From Martinezella lusitana (GTDB lineage Bacteria; Pseudomonadota; Alphaproteobacteria; Rhizobiales; Rhizobiaceae), in contig NZ_FMAF01000045.1 of assembly GCF_900094565.1 (NCBI RefSeq), positions 1-38,107 on the forward strand: a stretch of DNA of 38,107 nucleotides, in the 5' to 3' direction. Position numbers and translations under genes: made by a program. The stretch's first letter is position 1. Each line of letters opens with the position of its first letter. The notes below the pieces were generated by a model. It was given only the letters and a program-made list of their open reading frames with translations. It searched no databases and was not told the DNA's origin. Positions 14,932 through 23,096 of this stretch are shown here, one piece after another.

Positions 14932-15696
14932 TCAGCGGACCGCCTTCGCCCGCTGCCGTTCGAAATAGACGAGGAATACTGCGAGGCCGAGCGTCATGAC
15001 AGCCAGCCCGTACCAGGTAATGGCATAGACGATATGGCTGTTGTGGAAGACGATCTGCGTCAATCCTCCAACCGGCAGGTCGCCCGGATTTTTCGTATCG
15101 TCCGCGTCGATGAAGTAGGGCGCCACGTTCTGCAGGCCGCGCACGTCGGCTATCGCGTTCACGTCGCGTGAATACCAGCGCTCCTCCGCCGGCACATTGG
15201 AACGCAGCAGTGTGCCCTTGGGCTCGTTGATCCGCAGCAAGCCGGTGACGGTCGTCTCGTCGCTGATCTGGTCGGCCGGACGCGTCGCCGGCTTGCGCTT
15301 CTCTGTGGGAACAAAGCCGCGATTGACAATGACGATCGTCCCGTCGGCTTCCCTCAGCGGTGTCAGCACCCAATAGCCGGGGCCGAGCACGGTCGAGGCA
15401 TAGACCTGCGTTTCCTTGTCGTTGAGGAAAGTGCCGCTCACCTGGACACGCTTGTATTCGGAGTTTTCGGCTGTCACGTCAGCCCATTGCGCTGGTCCCG
15501 GCGCCGGAACCGCCGGTGCGTGCACGCGGGCATCGACCCTGGCGATCAGATCGAGCTTCCAATGCAGCCGCTGCACCTGCCAGGTGCCGAGGCCGATCAG
15601 GAGTGCGGTCAGCAGCAGGAGCAGCAGCACCCAGATGGCGAGCTTGAGCATCGAGCGAGGCTTATCGGGAGACGTTGTCGAAGGAGTATCGGTCAT
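14932..15696 (-). CDS. SURF1 family cytochrome oxidase assembly protein
   Basis: This 254-residue inner-membrane protein has two terminal membrane helices (LKLAIWVLLLLLLTALLIGL near residues 18-37 and YAITWYGLAVMTLGLAVFLV near 225-245) flanking a periplasmic domain. SURF1 hallmarks are LGTWQVQRLHWK, VQVSGTFL, GPGYWVLTPL, VNRGFVP and the C-terminal ITWYGLA. SURF1 proteins help insert haem into haem-copper oxidases. Placement right after cyoABCD suggests it serves the bo3 oxidase. It lies 193 bases past cyoD, beyond a stem-loop, so its expression may be lower than that of the oxidase subunits. Confidence 0.93.
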   Translation of the reverse strand: MTDTPSTTSPDKPRSMLKLAIWVLLLLLLTALLIGLGTWQVQRLHWKLDLIARVDARVHAPAVPAPGPAQWADVTAENSEYKRVQVSGTFLNDKETQVYASTVLGPGYWVLTPLREADGTIVIVNRGFVPTEKRKPATRPADQISDETTVTGLLRINEPKGTLLRSNVPAEERWYSRDVNAIADVRGLQNVAPYFIDADDTKNPGDLPVGGLTQIVFHNSHIVYAITWYGLAVMTLGLAVFLVYFERQRAKAVR

Positions 15697-15852
15697 GCGC
15701 TGGTCTCCGGGGGACGCGCTGCCGCATGATTTCGGGAGGTGCGAAACGGCCTTCGCGGAATATCATGCGTCGTCGGGGAAATTGGGCTGCGAACCTTGTG
15801 CGTCCCGAGGGCTGTGCCACGCAGCATCCGGCGGAACTCTCGCGCCGGAAAG

Positions 15853-15882
15853 AGGGCGGGCCTCCTGTCGAAGGCCCGCCGC
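15853..15882 (-). terminator. Stem-loop after cyoD, probable partial terminator
   Basis: On the minus strand GGCGGGCC and GGCCCGCC form a GC-rich stem 10 bases after the cyoD stop, followed by TCTTT. The T tract is weak, so attenuation before SURF1 is more likely than full termination. Confidence 0.55.
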
Positions 15883-15889
15883 TTGTTGA

Positions 15890-16294
15890 TCAAGGCATGT
15901 TGCGCATCATCTCGGGCGACATGGGCATCATGTTCGAGTTGAGGTGATGCATGACCCAGAGCGAGCCGGAAAGGGCGATGATGACAAGCACGATGGTGAA
16001 GATCAGCGCCATCATGTTCCAGCCGCCTTCCGAACGGGTGTTCATGTGCAGGAAGTAGATCATGTGCACGATGATCTGGATCGCGCCGAGCACCATGATC
16101 AGGGCGGCTGTCACGACGGGATCGGAGAAGACCTTTGCCATGACCAGCCAGAAGGGAATGGCGGTCAGGATGACGGAAAGAACGAACCCCGTCATGTAGC
16201 TCTTGAAGGTGCCGTGAGCGGCCTCGTGACCGCCATGGTGGTCGTGACCGTGGGCGTCGGCGGAATGATGCGAATGGTCGGTGTTCGAGCTCAT
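15890..16294 (-). CDS. cyoD: Cytochrome bo3 ubiquinol oxidase subunit IV
   Basis: This 134-residue inner-membrane protein has three helices (SYMTGFVLSVILTAIPFWLV, VTAALIMVLGAIQIIVHMIY, MMALIFTIVLVIIALSGSLW). The motif QIIVHMIYFLHM is typical of CyoD/CoxD-like subunit IV. It is longer than E. coli CyoD because of a His-rich N-terminal tail (about ten histidines in the first 30 residues) and a Met-rich C-terminus (NSNMMPMSPEMMRNMP). The ATG overlaps the cyoC stop (ATGA). Subunit IV supports assembly of the CuB site in the family. Confidence 0.92.
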   Translation of the reverse strand: MSSNTDHSHHSADAHGHDHHGGHEAAHGTFKSYMTGFVLSVILTAIPFWLVMAKVFSDPVVTAALIMVLGAIQIIVHMIYFLHMNTRSEGGWNMMALIFTIVLVIIALSGSLWVMHHLNSNMMPMSPEMMRNMP

Positions 16295-16920
16295 CCGAGA
16301 ACTCCCATGAGGTAGACGAAGGAAAACACGCCGATCCAGACGACGTCGAGGAAATGCCAGAACATCGAAAGGCACATCAGGCGGCGCTTGTTCTCGGGGA
16401 TGAGGCCATGCTGGCCGGTCTGCACCATCAGCGTGATCAGCCAGACGATGCCGACGGTGACGTGCAGCCCGTGCGTGCCGACCAGGGTGAAGAAGGCCGA
16501 CAGGAAGGCGCTGCGCTGCGGGCCGGCGCCGTCGAGGATCAGGTGATAGAACTCGTAGAGTTCGAAGAAGATGAAGGCTGCGCCGAACAGGCCGGTGATC
16601 GCCAGCCACATCATCGTTGCCGACTTATTGTCCTTCTCCATCGCCAGCATGGCGAAGCCATAGGTGATGGAGGAGAAAAGCAGCATCGCCGTGTTGAGGG
16701 CGACGAGCGGCAGCTCGAAGAGGTCGGCCGGAGAAGGGCCTGCCGCGTAGTTATGGCCGAGCACGGCATAGGTCGCGAAGAGGACTGCGAAGATCAGGCA
16801 GTCGCTCATGATGTAGATCCAGAAGCCCAGCATGGTGCTGCCTTCCGGATGATACTCTTCCGTCATGTAGAAGGCGGGCGTTTCGCCGCCCTTGGGAGCA
16901 TGTGCGGTTTGGGTCGTCAT
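16291..16920 (-). CDS. cyoC: Cytochrome bo3 ubiquinol oxidase subunit III
   Basis: This 209-residue inner-membrane protein has five helices, typical of subunit III of bo3-type oxidases. Recognisable parts are FGFWIYIMSDCLIF-like LGFWIYIMSDCLIFAVLFAT, the helix with FFELYEF, and GTHGLHVTVGIVWLITLM followed by CLSMFWHFLDVVWIGVFSFV. It starts five bases after the cyoB stop and its last bases overlap the cyoD start. The subunit lacks redox centres and stabilises the complex. Confidence 0.95.
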   Translation of the reverse strand: MTTQTAHAPKGGETPAFYMTEEYHPEGSTMLGFWIYIMSDCLIFAVLFATYAVLGHNYAAGPSPADLFELPLVALNTAMLLFSSITYGFAMLAMEKDNKSATMMWLAITGLFGAAFIFFELYEFYHLILDGAGPQRSAFLSAFFTLVGTHGLHVTVGIVWLITLMVQTGQHGLIPENKRRLMCLSMFWHFLDVVWIGVFSFVYLMGVLG

Positions 16921-16925
16921 GGGTC

Positions 16926-18929
16926 TTATACCTGTCCTGCGAGCAGCTTCGTACGCTCGTTCTCGGTCTTCACGACCTCCTCGGCGGGAATGTGGAAGTC
17001 GCGCTTATAGTTGAAGGTATGGCCGATCGTAATGATGATCATCGCGGCGAAGGTGATGGCGGCGAGCCACCAGATGTACCAGATCATGCCGAATGCGAAG
17101 GCGATCGAGAGAACGCCGAGGATGATGCCCGTCCCCGTGCTCTTCGGCATGTGGATCGGTATGAAGCCTTCGGTCGGCCTGACGTAGCCGCGGCTCTTCA
17201 TGTCCCACCAGGCGTCGTTGTCGTGAACGATCGGCGTCAGCGCGAAATTGTATTCCGGCGGCGGCGAGGACGTGGACCATTCCAGCGTGCGGCCGTTCCA
17301 CGGGTCGCCGGTCACGTCGCGAAGCTCTTCGCGCTTGATGAAGCTGACGACGAGCTGGATGATGAAGGAGGCGATGCCGATGGCGATCATCACGGCGCCG
17401 AGCGCGGCGACGATGAAGTAGATCTGCAGCGAGGGATCGTCGAACTGCGAGACGCGGCGGGTGACGCCCATCAGGCCGAGCACGTAGAGCGGCATGAAGG
17501 CGAAGTAGAAGCCGACGACCCAGAACCAGAAGGACATCTTGCCCCAGAACGGATCGAGCTTGAAGCCGAAGGCCTTCGGGAACCAGTAGGCGATGCCGGC
17601 GAACATGCCGAACAGCACGCCGCCGATGATGACGTTGTGGAAGTGGGCGATCAGGAACAAGGAATTGTGCAGCACGAAGTCTGCCGGCGGAACCGCAAGC
17701 ATGACGCCGGTCATGCCGCCGATCGTGAAGGTGACCATGAAGGCCACGGTCCACAGCATCGGCACTTCATAGCGGATGCGGCCGCGATACATGGTGAAGA
17801 GCCAGTTGAACAGCTTCGCACCCGTCGGGATCGAGATGATCATCGTCGTGATGCCGAAGAAGGAGTTGACGCTGGCACCCGAGCCCATGGTGAAGAAGTG
17901 GTGGAGCCAGACCAGGTACGACAGGATGGTGATGACGACGGTGGCGTACACCATCGAGGCATAACCGAAGAGGCGCTTGCCGGAGAAGGTGGCAACGACT
18001 TCCGAGAACACGCCGAAGGCCGGCAGGATCAGGATGTAGACTTCCGGGTGACCCCAGATCCAGATGAGGTTGATATACATCATCGGGTTGCCGCCAAGGT
18101 CGTTGGTGAAGAAGTTCGTGCCGGCGTAGCGGTCGAGCGACAGCAGGGCGAGAACGGCAGTCAGGACCGGGAAGGCGGCGACGATCAGCACGTTGGTGCA
18201 GAGCGCGGTCCAGGTGAAGACGGGCATTTTCATCATCGTCATGCCCGGCGCACGCATCTTGACAATGGTCGCGACGAGGTTGACGCCCGACAGCAGCGTG
18301 CCGATGCCGGCGACCTGCAGGCCCCAGATGTAATAGTCGACGCCGACGTCGGGACTATAGGCGCTTTCCGACAGCGGCGGGTAGGCGAGCCAACCGGTCT
18401 TTGCGAACTCGCCGATGAACAGCGAGATCATGATGATGATCGCGCCGGCCGTCGTCATCCAGAAGGAGAAGTTGTTGAGGAACGGAAACGAAACGTCGCG
18501 TGCGCCGATCTGCAGCGGCACGACGAAGTTCATCAGACCCGTCACCATCGGCATCGCCACGAAAAAGATCATGATGACGCCATGGGCGGTGAATACCTGG
18601 TCGTAGTGGTGCGGCGGCAGGAAGCCGTCCGATCCGTTGAAGGCGAAGGCCTGCTGGGCACGCATCATCAGCGCGTCGGAAAAGCCGCGCAGCAGCATGA
18701 TCAGCGCCAGCACGATGTACATGATACCGATCTTCTTGTGGTCGATGCTGGTGAACCATTCCTTCCAGAGATAGCCCCAGAGGCGGAAATAGGTGAGCAC
18801 GCCCAGAAGAGCGATGCCGCCGATGGCGACACCGATGAAGGTCACGACGAGGATCGGCTCGTGATAGGGGATGGACTCGAGCGTCAGCCGACCGAAGATG
18901 AATTTATAGAGGTCCGGGTTGGAAAACAT
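16926..18929 (-). CDS. cyoB: Cytochrome bo3 ubiquinol oxidase subunit I
   Basis: This 667-residue catalytic subunit holds low-spin haem b and the haem o3-CuB centre and reduces O2 while pumping protons. Metal ligands are visible: the first haem His in TAHGVIMIFF, the cross-linked His-Tyr pair in WGHPEVYILILPAFGVFSE, the CuB histidines in LVWLHHFFTMG, and the two haem histidines in IAHFHNVIIGG. Length matches E. coli CyoB (663). The N-terminus (MFSNPDLYKFIFGRLTLESI) and the fifteen-helix layout fit the ubiquinol oxidase branch. The operon order is cyoA-cyoB-cyoC-cyoD-SURF1. Confidence 0.97.
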   Translation of the reverse strand: MFSNPDLYKFIFGRLTLESIPYHEPILVVTFIGVAIGGIALLGVLTYFRLWGYLWKEWFTSIDHKKIGIMYIVLALIMLLRGFSDALMMRAQQAFAFNGSDGFLPPHHYDQVFTAHGVIMIFFVAMPMVTGLMNFVVPLQIGARDVSFPFLNNFSFWMTTAGAIIIMISLFIGEFAKTGWLAYPPLSESAYSPDVGVDYYIWGLQVAGIGTLLSGVNLVATIVKMRAPGMTMMKMPVFTWTALCTNVLIVAAFPVLTAVLALLSLDRYAGTNFFTNDLGGNPMMYINLIWIWGHPEVYILILPAFGVFSEVVATFSGKRLFGYASMVYATVVITILSYLVWLHHFFTMGSGASVNSFFGITTMIISIPTGAKLFNWLFTMYRGRIRYEVPMLWTVAFMVTFTIGGMTGVMLAVPPADFVLHNSLFLIAHFHNVIIGGVLFGMFAGIAYWFPKAFGFKLDPFWGKMSFWFWVVGFYFAFMPLYVLGLMGVTRRVSQFDDPSLQIYFIVAALGAVMIAIGIASFIIQLVVSFIKREELRDVTGDPWNGRTLEWSTSSPPPEYNFALTPIVHDNDAWWDMKSRGYVRPTEGFIPIHMPKSTGTGIILGVLSIAFAFGMIWYIWWLAAITFAAMIIITIGHTFNYKRDFHIPAEEVVKTENERTKLLAGQV

Positions 18930-18975
18930 GGATTGCCTCTGTCCTTATAAATGTCTTGTTACTAAGCGCACCGGA

Positions 18976-20112
18976 TCAGTGACCCTGGTGCTGCGCCGAA
19001 CCGGTCGACGAATCTGAAGAAGAGCCGTTGCCCATATCCATGCCTTGCATGGAGCCCATGCCCTGCATCGCCGTGTCGCCATGCTGCATGGTGTTGGTCG
19101 CGGAGCCGTCTGCCTTGACGGGCGTTGCGTCCGCGTGACCGGCGCCGCGGTTGTCGTAGATCAGACGCTCGCGGTTTTCCTGGCTTTCCTTGCCGGCGCC
19201 GCCCTTGGCATCGATATGCATCATTTCGCTCATGCACATCTTGCTCGGATCGGCGCACATGTTGAGGATGGCGTTGTAGAGACCATCATCGACGGCGTTG
19301 AAGTACTGCACCGGATTGCGTTCGCTCGGCTGAGCGAGGCTCAGATATTCCGGGCGGCCGAGCGCCGTGCCCTGGCTCTTGGCCTTCTGGATCCACTGGT
19401 CGAAATCCGCCTGGTTCAGGCCATGGAACTTGAAGCGCATGTGCGAGAAGCCGGCGCCGCTATAGTTGGCGGACAGGCCCTGGAATTCGCCGGGATGATT
19501 GATGACGGCGTGCAGCTTGGTCTCCATGCCCGGCATGGCGTAGATCTGGCCTGCCAGTGCCGGGATGAAGAAGGAGTTCATCACCGAGGAAGCCGTGATC
19601 TTGAAGTTGATCGGCCTGTCGACCGGGGCGGCCATTTCGTTGACCGTGGCGATGCCGTAGTCCGGATAGAAGAACAGCCATTTCCAGTCGAGCGCGACGA
19701 CCTCGACCGTCAGCGGCTTCACGTCGGCGCTGATCGGCTTGTCGGCGGCGATGCGGTCGAGCGGTCTGTAGGGGTCCAGCTGGTGGGTGCTGATCCAGGT
19801 GACGGCGCCGAGCGCGATGATGATGGCGAGCGGGGCGGACCAGATGACCAGTTCGAGACGTGTCGAATGATGCCAATCCGGCTCGTAGGCTGCCTCTTTG
19901 TTCGACTGGCGATATTTCCAGGCGAAGAACAGCGTGAGGAAGATCACCGGTATGATGATGACCAGCATCAGGACGACCGAGACGATGATCAGGTTGCGTT
20001 GCTGTACGGCGATGTCGCCGGAGGGGGTCATCACCACCATGTTGCAGCCTGACAGCAGCAAAATCAGGGGGAGGACAAATAAGCGGCTGAAAATCTTCGC
20101 TAGTCTTAGCAC
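18976..20112 (-). CDS. cyoA: Cytochrome bo3 ubiquinol oxidase subunit II
   Basis: This 378-residue lipoprotein subunit has a signal peptide with lipobox LLSGC near residue 23, two membrane helices (LIIVSVVLMLVIIIPVIFLT and LELVIWSAPLAIIIALGAVT) and a periplasmic cupredoxin domain. The CuA ligands of cytochrome c oxidases are absent, as expected for a quinol oxidase (VVALDWKWLFFYPDYGIATV). The last 60 residues are unusual, with Met/Gly/His repeats (MQGMGSMQGMDMGNG) ending in QHQGH, which could bind copper. The start is GTG, with AAGAG upstream. It is the first gene of the operon and diverges from the MFS gene. Confidence 0.95.
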   Translation of the reverse strand: MLRLAKIFSRLFVLPLILLLSGCNMVVMTPSGDIAVQQRNLIIVSVVLMLVIIIPVIFLTLFFAWKYRQSNKEAAYEPDWHHSTRLELVIWSAPLAIIIALGAVTWISTHQLDPYRPLDRIAADKPISADVKPLTVEVVALDWKWLFFYPDYGIATVNEMAAPVDRPINFKITASSVMNSFFIPALAGQIYAMPGMETKLHAVINHPGEFQGLSANYSGAGFSHMRFKFHGLNQADFDQWIQKAKSQGTALGRPEYLSLAQPSERNPVQYFNAVDDGLYNAILNMCADPSKMCMSEMMHIDAKGGAGKESQENRERLIYDNRGAGHADATPVKADGSATNTMQHGDTAMQGMGSMQGMDMGNGSSSDSSTGSAQHQGH

Positions 20113-20228
20113 GTCTTAAAGCTCTTTTTGTTTCGACCGTACCGCGACTAAAGGACGGCGGTCATGAACGATATGAGGTGTTTCGTCGCACCGCAACAAG
20201 CGCAAGTGCGGTGCGGCATGAAATGCCG

Positions 20229-20246
20229 TTCCCCCCTATCGGGGAA
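20229..20246. promoter_or_regulatory. Dyad TTCCC-N8-GGGAA, site 1
   Basis: An 18-base inverted repeat (TTCCCC, six bases, GGGGAA), 117 bases upstream of the cyoA start. It has the same outer pattern and the same flanking G and CTATC core as site 2. Candidate operator for cyo and/or the MFS gene; the binding protein is unknown. Confidence 0.45.
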
Positions 20247-20336
20247 ATCCTGAGAAATCTAGAAGGTTCTCCGGCGGCCATCGCTTTTTATGGCGGCCAA
20301 TATACCCGGATCGGAACAAATGGCTACCGATGGTAG

Positions 20337-20354
20337 TTCCCCGGCTATCGGGAA
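20337..20354. promoter_or_regulatory. Dyad TTCCC-N8-GGGAA, site 2
   Basis: The second 18-base inverted repeat (TTCCC, eight bases, GGGAA), exactly 108 bases from site 1 and 151 bases before the MFS start. That spacing is near ten helical turns, compatible with a looped pair of operators. The regulator is not known. Confidence 0.45.
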
Positions 20355-20504
20355 TGCGGCGACAAAGGCGGAAATCGTGTCACTTGCCTCTAATTTGCGA
20401 ATTATTTCATGCTCCAGTCTTGATATGTTCGCGCGTTTGATCGACATTTTCATTACGCGCGAATTCGCGGAGGAGTTCGCGCTCGGAGTGGGAGGCTCCC
20501 GTAC

Positions 20505-21842
20505 ATGGTCAGCGTGACACATGAAACACTGAACCCTACATCTTCAACTCTCGAGAGCGATGCCCGCAGTATGCATGCCGGTGGTGCGGTCGCCCCGGGC
20601 AACATTGCCATCGGCGTGATCATCGGTCGCACGTCCGAGTTTTTCGATTTCTTCATCTATGCCATTGCGTCGGTGCTGGTTTTCCCGAAGCTTTTCTTTC
20701 CCTTCGCCGACCCGCTGCGTGGCACGCTGCTCTCCTTCCTGGTCTTCGCGCTGGCGTTCATCGCCCGCCCGATCGGATCGTTCATTTTCATGGCGATCGA
20801 CCGGAGATACGGTCGCGGCGTCAAGCTTACGATCGCGCTGTTCCTGCTTGGCGGCTCGACGGCGGCGATGAGCTTTCTGCCGGGCTACTCCGAGGTCGGT
20901 GTCTATGCGATCGTCCTGCTCGCCACCTTCCGCATCGGCCAGGGCCTTGCGCTCGGCGGCGCCTGGGACGGCCTGGCCTCGCTGCTGGCGCTGAATGCAC
21001 CCGCCAATCGCCGTGGCTGGTATGCGATGATCCCGCAGCTCGGCGCCCCCATCGGCTTCATGCTGGCGAGTGCGCTGTTTGCCTATTTGATCACGAGCCT
21101 GACGACGGCGGACTTCCTCGATTGGGGTTGGCGTTACCCGTTCTTCTGCGCCTTCGCGGTCAACGTGGTCGCGCTGTTTGCCCGCCTGCGTCTGGTGGCG
21201 ACCGAAGAATTCGGCACTCTGCTGGAGCGCCATGAGCTCGAGCCCGTGAAGATGACGGAACTGCTGCGCGTGCATGGCCGCGACGTGCTGATCGGCGCCT
21301 TCGTGCCGCTCACAAGCTTCGCGACCTTCCATCTGGTCACCGTCTTCCCGCTCAGCTGGGTGACGCTTTACAGCGAGCAAACTCCCGGCTCATTCCTGTT
21401 GATGGAGTTCCTCGGCGCCATTTGCGGCATCGTCTCCATCATCTGTTCCGGCCTCATTGCCGACCGGATCGGCCGTCGCAATCAGCTCGCCGTCGCCGCA
21501 GTGTTGATCGCCTGCTTTGCCTTCGTCGCGCCATGGCTGCTCGATGGCGGCGTCACCGGCCGTCACATCTATGTGGTCCTCGGCTTCACGCTGCTCGGCC
21601 TTTCTTTCGGTCAGGCGGCGGGCGCCAGTGCCTCCCGCTTCAGCCGCAATTATCGCTATAGCGGCTCGGCCTTGACGTCGGATCTGTCCTGGCTGATCGG
21701 CGCGGGCTTTGCGCCCTTCGTGGCGCTGAGCCTCTCCAGCCAGTTCGGCCTCGTCTATACCAGCCTCTATCTGCTGTCCGGCGTCGTCTGCACGCTGGTC
21801 GCGATCTTCTTCAGCAAGACGCTGGAGACGAAGGACAGCTGA
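20505..21842 (+). CDS. MFS transporter, metabolite:H+ symporter-like
   Basis: This 445-residue inner-membrane carrier has about 12 helices. The layout matches the metabolite:H+ symporter branch: AIGVIIGRTSEFFDFFIYAIASVLVFPKLFFP at the start of helix 1-2 (here described in parts: GVIIGRTSEFFDFFIYA, then VFPKLFFPF), the loop RPIGSFIFMAIDRRYGRGV in place of the usual MFS loop 2-3, and GLIADRIGRRNQLA in the second half. The substrate is not readable; related proteins carry dicarboxylates, shikimate or betaines. It diverges from cyoA, sharing a 392-base control region, and ends at a bidirectional terminator. Start ATG 20505 has GGGAGG upstream. Confidence 0.88.
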   Translation: MVSVTHETLNPTSSTLESDARSMHAGGAVAPGNIAIGVIIGRTSEFFDFFIYAIASVLVFPKLFFPFADPLRGTLLSFLVFALAFIARPIGSFIFMAIDRRYGRGVKLTIALFLLGGSTAAMSFLPGYSEVGVYAIVLLATFRIGQGLALGGAWDGLASLLALNAPANRRGWYAMIPQLGAPIGFMLASALFAYLITSLTTADFLDWGWRYPFFCAFAVNVVALFARLRLVATEEFGTLLERHELEPVKMTELLRVHGRDVLIGAFVPLTSFATFHLVTVFPLSWVTLYSEQTPGSFLLMEFLGAICGIVSIICSGLIADRIGRRNQLAVAAVLIACFAFVAPWLLDGGVTGRHIYVVLGFTLLGLSFGQAAGASASRFSRNYRYSGSALTSDLSWLIGAGFAPFVALSLSSQFGLVYTSLYLLSGVVCTLVAIFFSKTLETKDS

Positions 21843-21860
21843 GCCGGATTTTCGAATTGA

Positions 21861-21895
21861 AAAAGGCCGCGGCGTGCGAGCGTTGCGGCCTTTTT
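21861..21895. terminator. Bidirectional intrinsic terminator
   Basis: AAAAGGCCGC and GCGGCCTTTTT flank a loop of about 14 bases. The A-run and T-run on the two sides allow it to serve both the MFS gene (plus) and lrgB (minus), which converge here. Confidence 0.88.
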
Positions 21896-21898
21896 CGT

Positions 21899-22603
21899 TC
21901 AGGCCGAATGCATCAGCCATGCGATCAACGGTGCCGCCAGCACATTGGTCAGCCCTACCAGCACCATGACCAGCCCGGCGATTGATCCTTCTTCGCGGCC
22001 GATCTCGTTGGCCTTCGCGACGCCGACACCATGTGCCCCCATGCCGAACAGCGCGCCGCGGGCGATACCGGACCGGAGCGGCAGCAGCCGTAAGAGCGTC
22101 TGGCCGATGACGGCGCCAAACAGGCCGGTGATGACCACGAAGACGGCGGTGAGATTTGGCACGCCGCCGATGTCGCCCGATACGACCATGGCGAAAGGCG
22201 TGCTGATCGAGCGCGGCATCAGGCTGAGACGCAGGCTTTCATCAAGGCCGAGAAGGCTGGCAAACCCCCAGGCCGAGACCATGGCCGTGGTGCTGCCGAC
22301 CGTTACCCCGAACAAAAGCACGGGCCAATAGCGCTTGATAAGATTCCGCTGCTCGTAGATCGGCACCGCGAAGGCAACGGTCGCCGGCCCCAGCAAGGCA
22401 AGCAGCCAACGGCTGTCATGCATATAATCCTGATAGCTCGCATGCAGGACGAGGGCGATGAGGATCAGAACCGTCGGCGCTGCGATCAGCGGCGACAGCC
22501 ACAGCAAAGGCCGGCGGCGATAGAGCGCTTTGGAAAGATAGTAGAGGCCGATCGTCGCCAATGGCCAGAACAGACCGGATGCAGTCGCTTCAATTGCGGA
22601 CAT
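21899..22603 (-). CDS. lrgB: LrgB/CidB family membrane protein
   Basis: This 234-residue inner-membrane protein matches the LrgB/CidB/YohK family: PLLWLSPLIAAPTVLILIAL, LLALLGPATVAFAVPIYEQR, SLMPRSISTPFAMVVSGDIG and GMGAHGVGVAKANEIGREEG are its hallmark segments. Family members act with LrgA/CidA in envelope stress, murein hydrolase control or export of small metabolites such as pyruvate or glycolate. It overlaps lrgA by 14 bases, so translation is coupled. Confidence 0.93.
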   Translation of the reverse strand: MSAIEATASGLFWPLATIGLYYLSKALYRRRPLLWLSPLIAAPTVLILIALVLHASYQDYMHDSRWLLALLGPATVAFAVPIYEQRNLIKRYWPVLLFGVTVGSTTAMVSAWGFASLLGLDESLRLSLMPRSISTPFAMVVSGDIGGVPNLTAVFVVITGLFGAVIGQTLLRLLPLRSGIARGALFGMGAHGVGVAKANEIGREEGSIAGLVMVLVGLTNVLAAPLIAWLMHSA

Positions 22604-22997
22604 GACGGGATACTCCCTGGCGCATCATCAGGCGGCAACCGATATCGATCGCAATCGCAGTGACACCCATGACGATGATGGTGCCGACCAGAATGACGGC
22701 CAGCACTTTCAGCCCGACGATCCCGATGAATTCGCCATGGTCTAGCACCGCGAGCACAGCCGGCACGAAGAACAGCAGCATTTCGGCCAGAAACCATTCC
22801 GCTCCACGCTGCATGCTTGCGACCCCCACCTTGCCGCTCGCAAACAATGCCAGCACCAGCAGCATGCCGGCGATGGCGCCGGGTATGGGCAGATGCACAA
22901 GGCGCACGATGGCCTCACCCGCCTGCCAGAAGGCCAATAGCAGCAGGATCTGAGCCAGGCGGCTCAGTTTCGGACGGTCTTGCAGGTCGATGCGCAT
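22590..22997 (-). CDS. lrgA: LrgA/CidA family holin-like protein
   Basis: This 135-residue protein has four membrane helices. Family pattern: LLAFWQAGEAIVRLVHLPIP, then GAIAGMLLVLALFASGK, a short loop with AEWFLAEMLLFFVPAVLAVL, and GTIIVMGVTAIAIDIGCRLM. ATG 22997 begins MRIDLQDRPKLSRL; the open frame extends further but into the LysR control region. It forms a two-gene operon with lrgB and diverges from a LysR-type gene, its likely regulator. Confidence 0.9.
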   Translation of the reverse strand: MRIDLQDRPKLSRLAQILLLLAFWQAGEAIVRLVHLPIPGAIAGMLLVLALFASGKVGVASMQRGAEWFLAEMLLFFVPAVLAVLDHGEFIGIVGLKVLAVILVGTIIVMGVTAIAIDIGCRLMMRQGVSRHVRN

Positions 22998-23054
22998 GGG
23001 AAAACTCGGGGAAATCGGATGGCCTGAAGATAGTCGTATCCCGCCCATGAATAA

Positions 23055-23071
23055 AATGAATTGATTTCATT
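23055..23071. promoter_or_regulatory. LysR-type box between lrgA and the LysR gene
   Basis: AATGAA, five bases, TTCATT form a perfect inverted repeat containing T-N11-A (23057 and 23069), the LysR recognition pattern. A wider TGAATT/AATTCA dyad overlaps it (23057-23078). It lies 58 bases from the lrgA ATG and 26 bases from the LysR ATG, suited to control of both genes. Confidence 0.65.
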
Positions 23072-23096
23072 AAATTCAGTCCTGTATGGAATAGTG

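Larger units (their letters stand above)
20113..20504. other. Divergent regulatory region between cyoA and the MFS gene
   Basis: A 392-base region without a supported gene. It holds two identical-pattern dyads TTCCC-N8-GGGAA at 20229-20246 and 20337-20354, small hairpins near 20200-20224 (for example CGGCATGAAATGCCG), and a ribosome-binding site GGGAGG (20490-20495) for the MFS gene. Two short open frames (one per strand) between 20259 and 20522 have mixed codon use and no recognisable content. I cannot fix the promoters. Confidence 0.5.

Noticed and set aside
16902..18950. Plus-strand open frame of 682 codons antisense to cyoB
   Set aside because: A shadow produced by high third-position GC on the opposite strand; the peptide is His/Asp/Glu/Arg-rich with no domain, while cyoB has all catalytic motifs.
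20259..20522. Short open frames on both strands in the cyoA/MFS control region
   Set aside because: Mixed codon use, no ribosome-binding site or domain, and they overlap each other and the regulatory dyad.
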